Source of the DNA: Diabrotica undecimpunctata
Lineage: Eukaryota > Arthropoda > Insecta > Coleoptera > Chrysomelidae
Reading direction: 5' to 3'
Length of the DNA: 64,000 nt
Assembly: GCF_040954645.1 (NCBI RefSeq)
Contig: NC_092803.1
Span: forward strand, 12,897,230 to 12,961,229
Every line of letters begins with the position of its first letter. The stretch's first letter is position 1. The position numbers and the translations under genes were made by a program. The notes under the pieces are model-generated. The model was not told the DNA's origin and ran no database searches. It worked only from the letters and a program-made list of their open reading frames with translations. This document shows positions 63,701 to 64,000 of the stretch, one piece after another.

Positions 63701-64000
63701 AAAAACGTAATCTTTCTCCCATTTTAAACCTAAGTGAGTTCCCCTGTAAATAATAAGCCTATATTGAAATTAAAATTGGGAGGTATTGTAATGCACGCTG
63801 CCATCTAAATCAATTCGCCCAAATTTGATTGTCTTTAAAAAGACGTCATGGTTAAATAAAAACAATAATTTTGTCAACAATGGTAGCATCTCCTCGCTGA
63901 TTTCCACTAATAAAAATCTTTTCAATTTTTAAGAAGGAATTTTGGGCAACTAATATTGCTATATCGGTATAAATATGTTTTTTTTTTGCATTTTCTACCG
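60780..64000. other. Unassigned intergenic DNA
   Basis: No gene or clear element is recognised in the last 3.2 kb. TCTGCAGGTAGCGA occurs twice (about 60,889 and 61,249). 63,270-63,310 (+) reads 'GILTPLDFYFFEDA', faintly like the 'SPDLTPLDFFLWG' block of mariner-like transposases, but is too short to call. The short frames at 61,436-61,675 and 62,300-62,542 (both minus) lack family features. Confidence 0.45.

Noticed and set aside
1..64000. A host protein-coding gene
   Set aside because: All recognisable coding segments belong to TE families. A host exon too short or too diverged to recognise cannot be excluded.

Overview
This is a repeat-rich, AT-rich stretch of a eukaryotic nuclear genome. 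I find no intact host gene, no tRNA or rRNA, and no bacterial-type operon. Nearly everything recognisable is a transposable element (TE) or its debris: non-LTR retrotransposons (LINEs) of the RTE-like, Jockey-like, I-like and CR1-like groups, hAT, pogo/Tigger, IS630/Tc1-mariner and piggyBac DNA transposons, one Gypsy integrase relic, and several non-autonomous inverted-repeat elements. The mix of families suggests an insect, most probably a beetle with a large genome; this is inference from family resemblance, not a database match.

Layout. 1-4.8 kb: a short LINE with a clean 13-bp target-site duplication (TSD), a 152-bp MITE, and otherwise unassigned DNA. 4.8-9.6 kb: a minus-strand pogo-like transposase relic broken by two later insertions, a hAT element (8-bp TSD with one mismatch) and a TA-flanked MITE. 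10-16 kb: RTE-like LINE tails, a 604-bp segment between perfect 27-bp direct repeats, a region of repeated CCGGAAGT motifs, a cysteine-motif relic, and an RTE-like LINE containing a foldback element. 16-21.4 kb: two inverted copies of an I-like RNase H segment, a transposon N-terminal relic, a Jockey-like LINE, and hAT-like end blocks. 22-31.3 kb: degenerate LINEs and one long-inverted-repeat element. 32.3-35.5 kb: a CR1-like LINE with a 696-codon endonuclease/reverse transcriptase ORF and a MITE in its endonuclease domain. 36-45 kb: Gypsy integrase, two IS630-like transposase relics, a long-inverted-repeat MITE and a second pogo-like relic. 45.7-49.8 kb: RTE-like LINEs, one carrying another LINE inside it (12-bp TSD). 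49.8-56 kb: a Jockey-like LINE that holds a 5,063-bp foldback element and, further on, a 317-bp LINE tail. 57-61 kb: a mariner-like transposase relic and two more LINEs with TSDs. 61-64 kb: no recognisable gene.

The standout is the foldback element at 49,840-54,902. It has a 9-bp TSD (ATAAATCCC), near-identical unique termini of about 65 bp, arms built of about 138-bp tandem units in opposite orientation, an inner diverged array of about 280-bp period, and a broken piggyBac-type transposase in the middle. Removing it with one TSD copy restores the reading frame of the LINE it entered, which fixes its boundaries at base level. Structurally it resembles Drosophila Foldback elements, but the repeat unit is much longer and the only coding relic is piggyBac-like.

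Because many insertions are nested and several hosts can be read across the insertion point, the order of events can be partly reconstructed: pogo before hAT and before the TA MITE; Jockey-like LINE before the foldback element and before the 317-bp LINE tail; RTE-like LINE before the 358-bp LINE tail.
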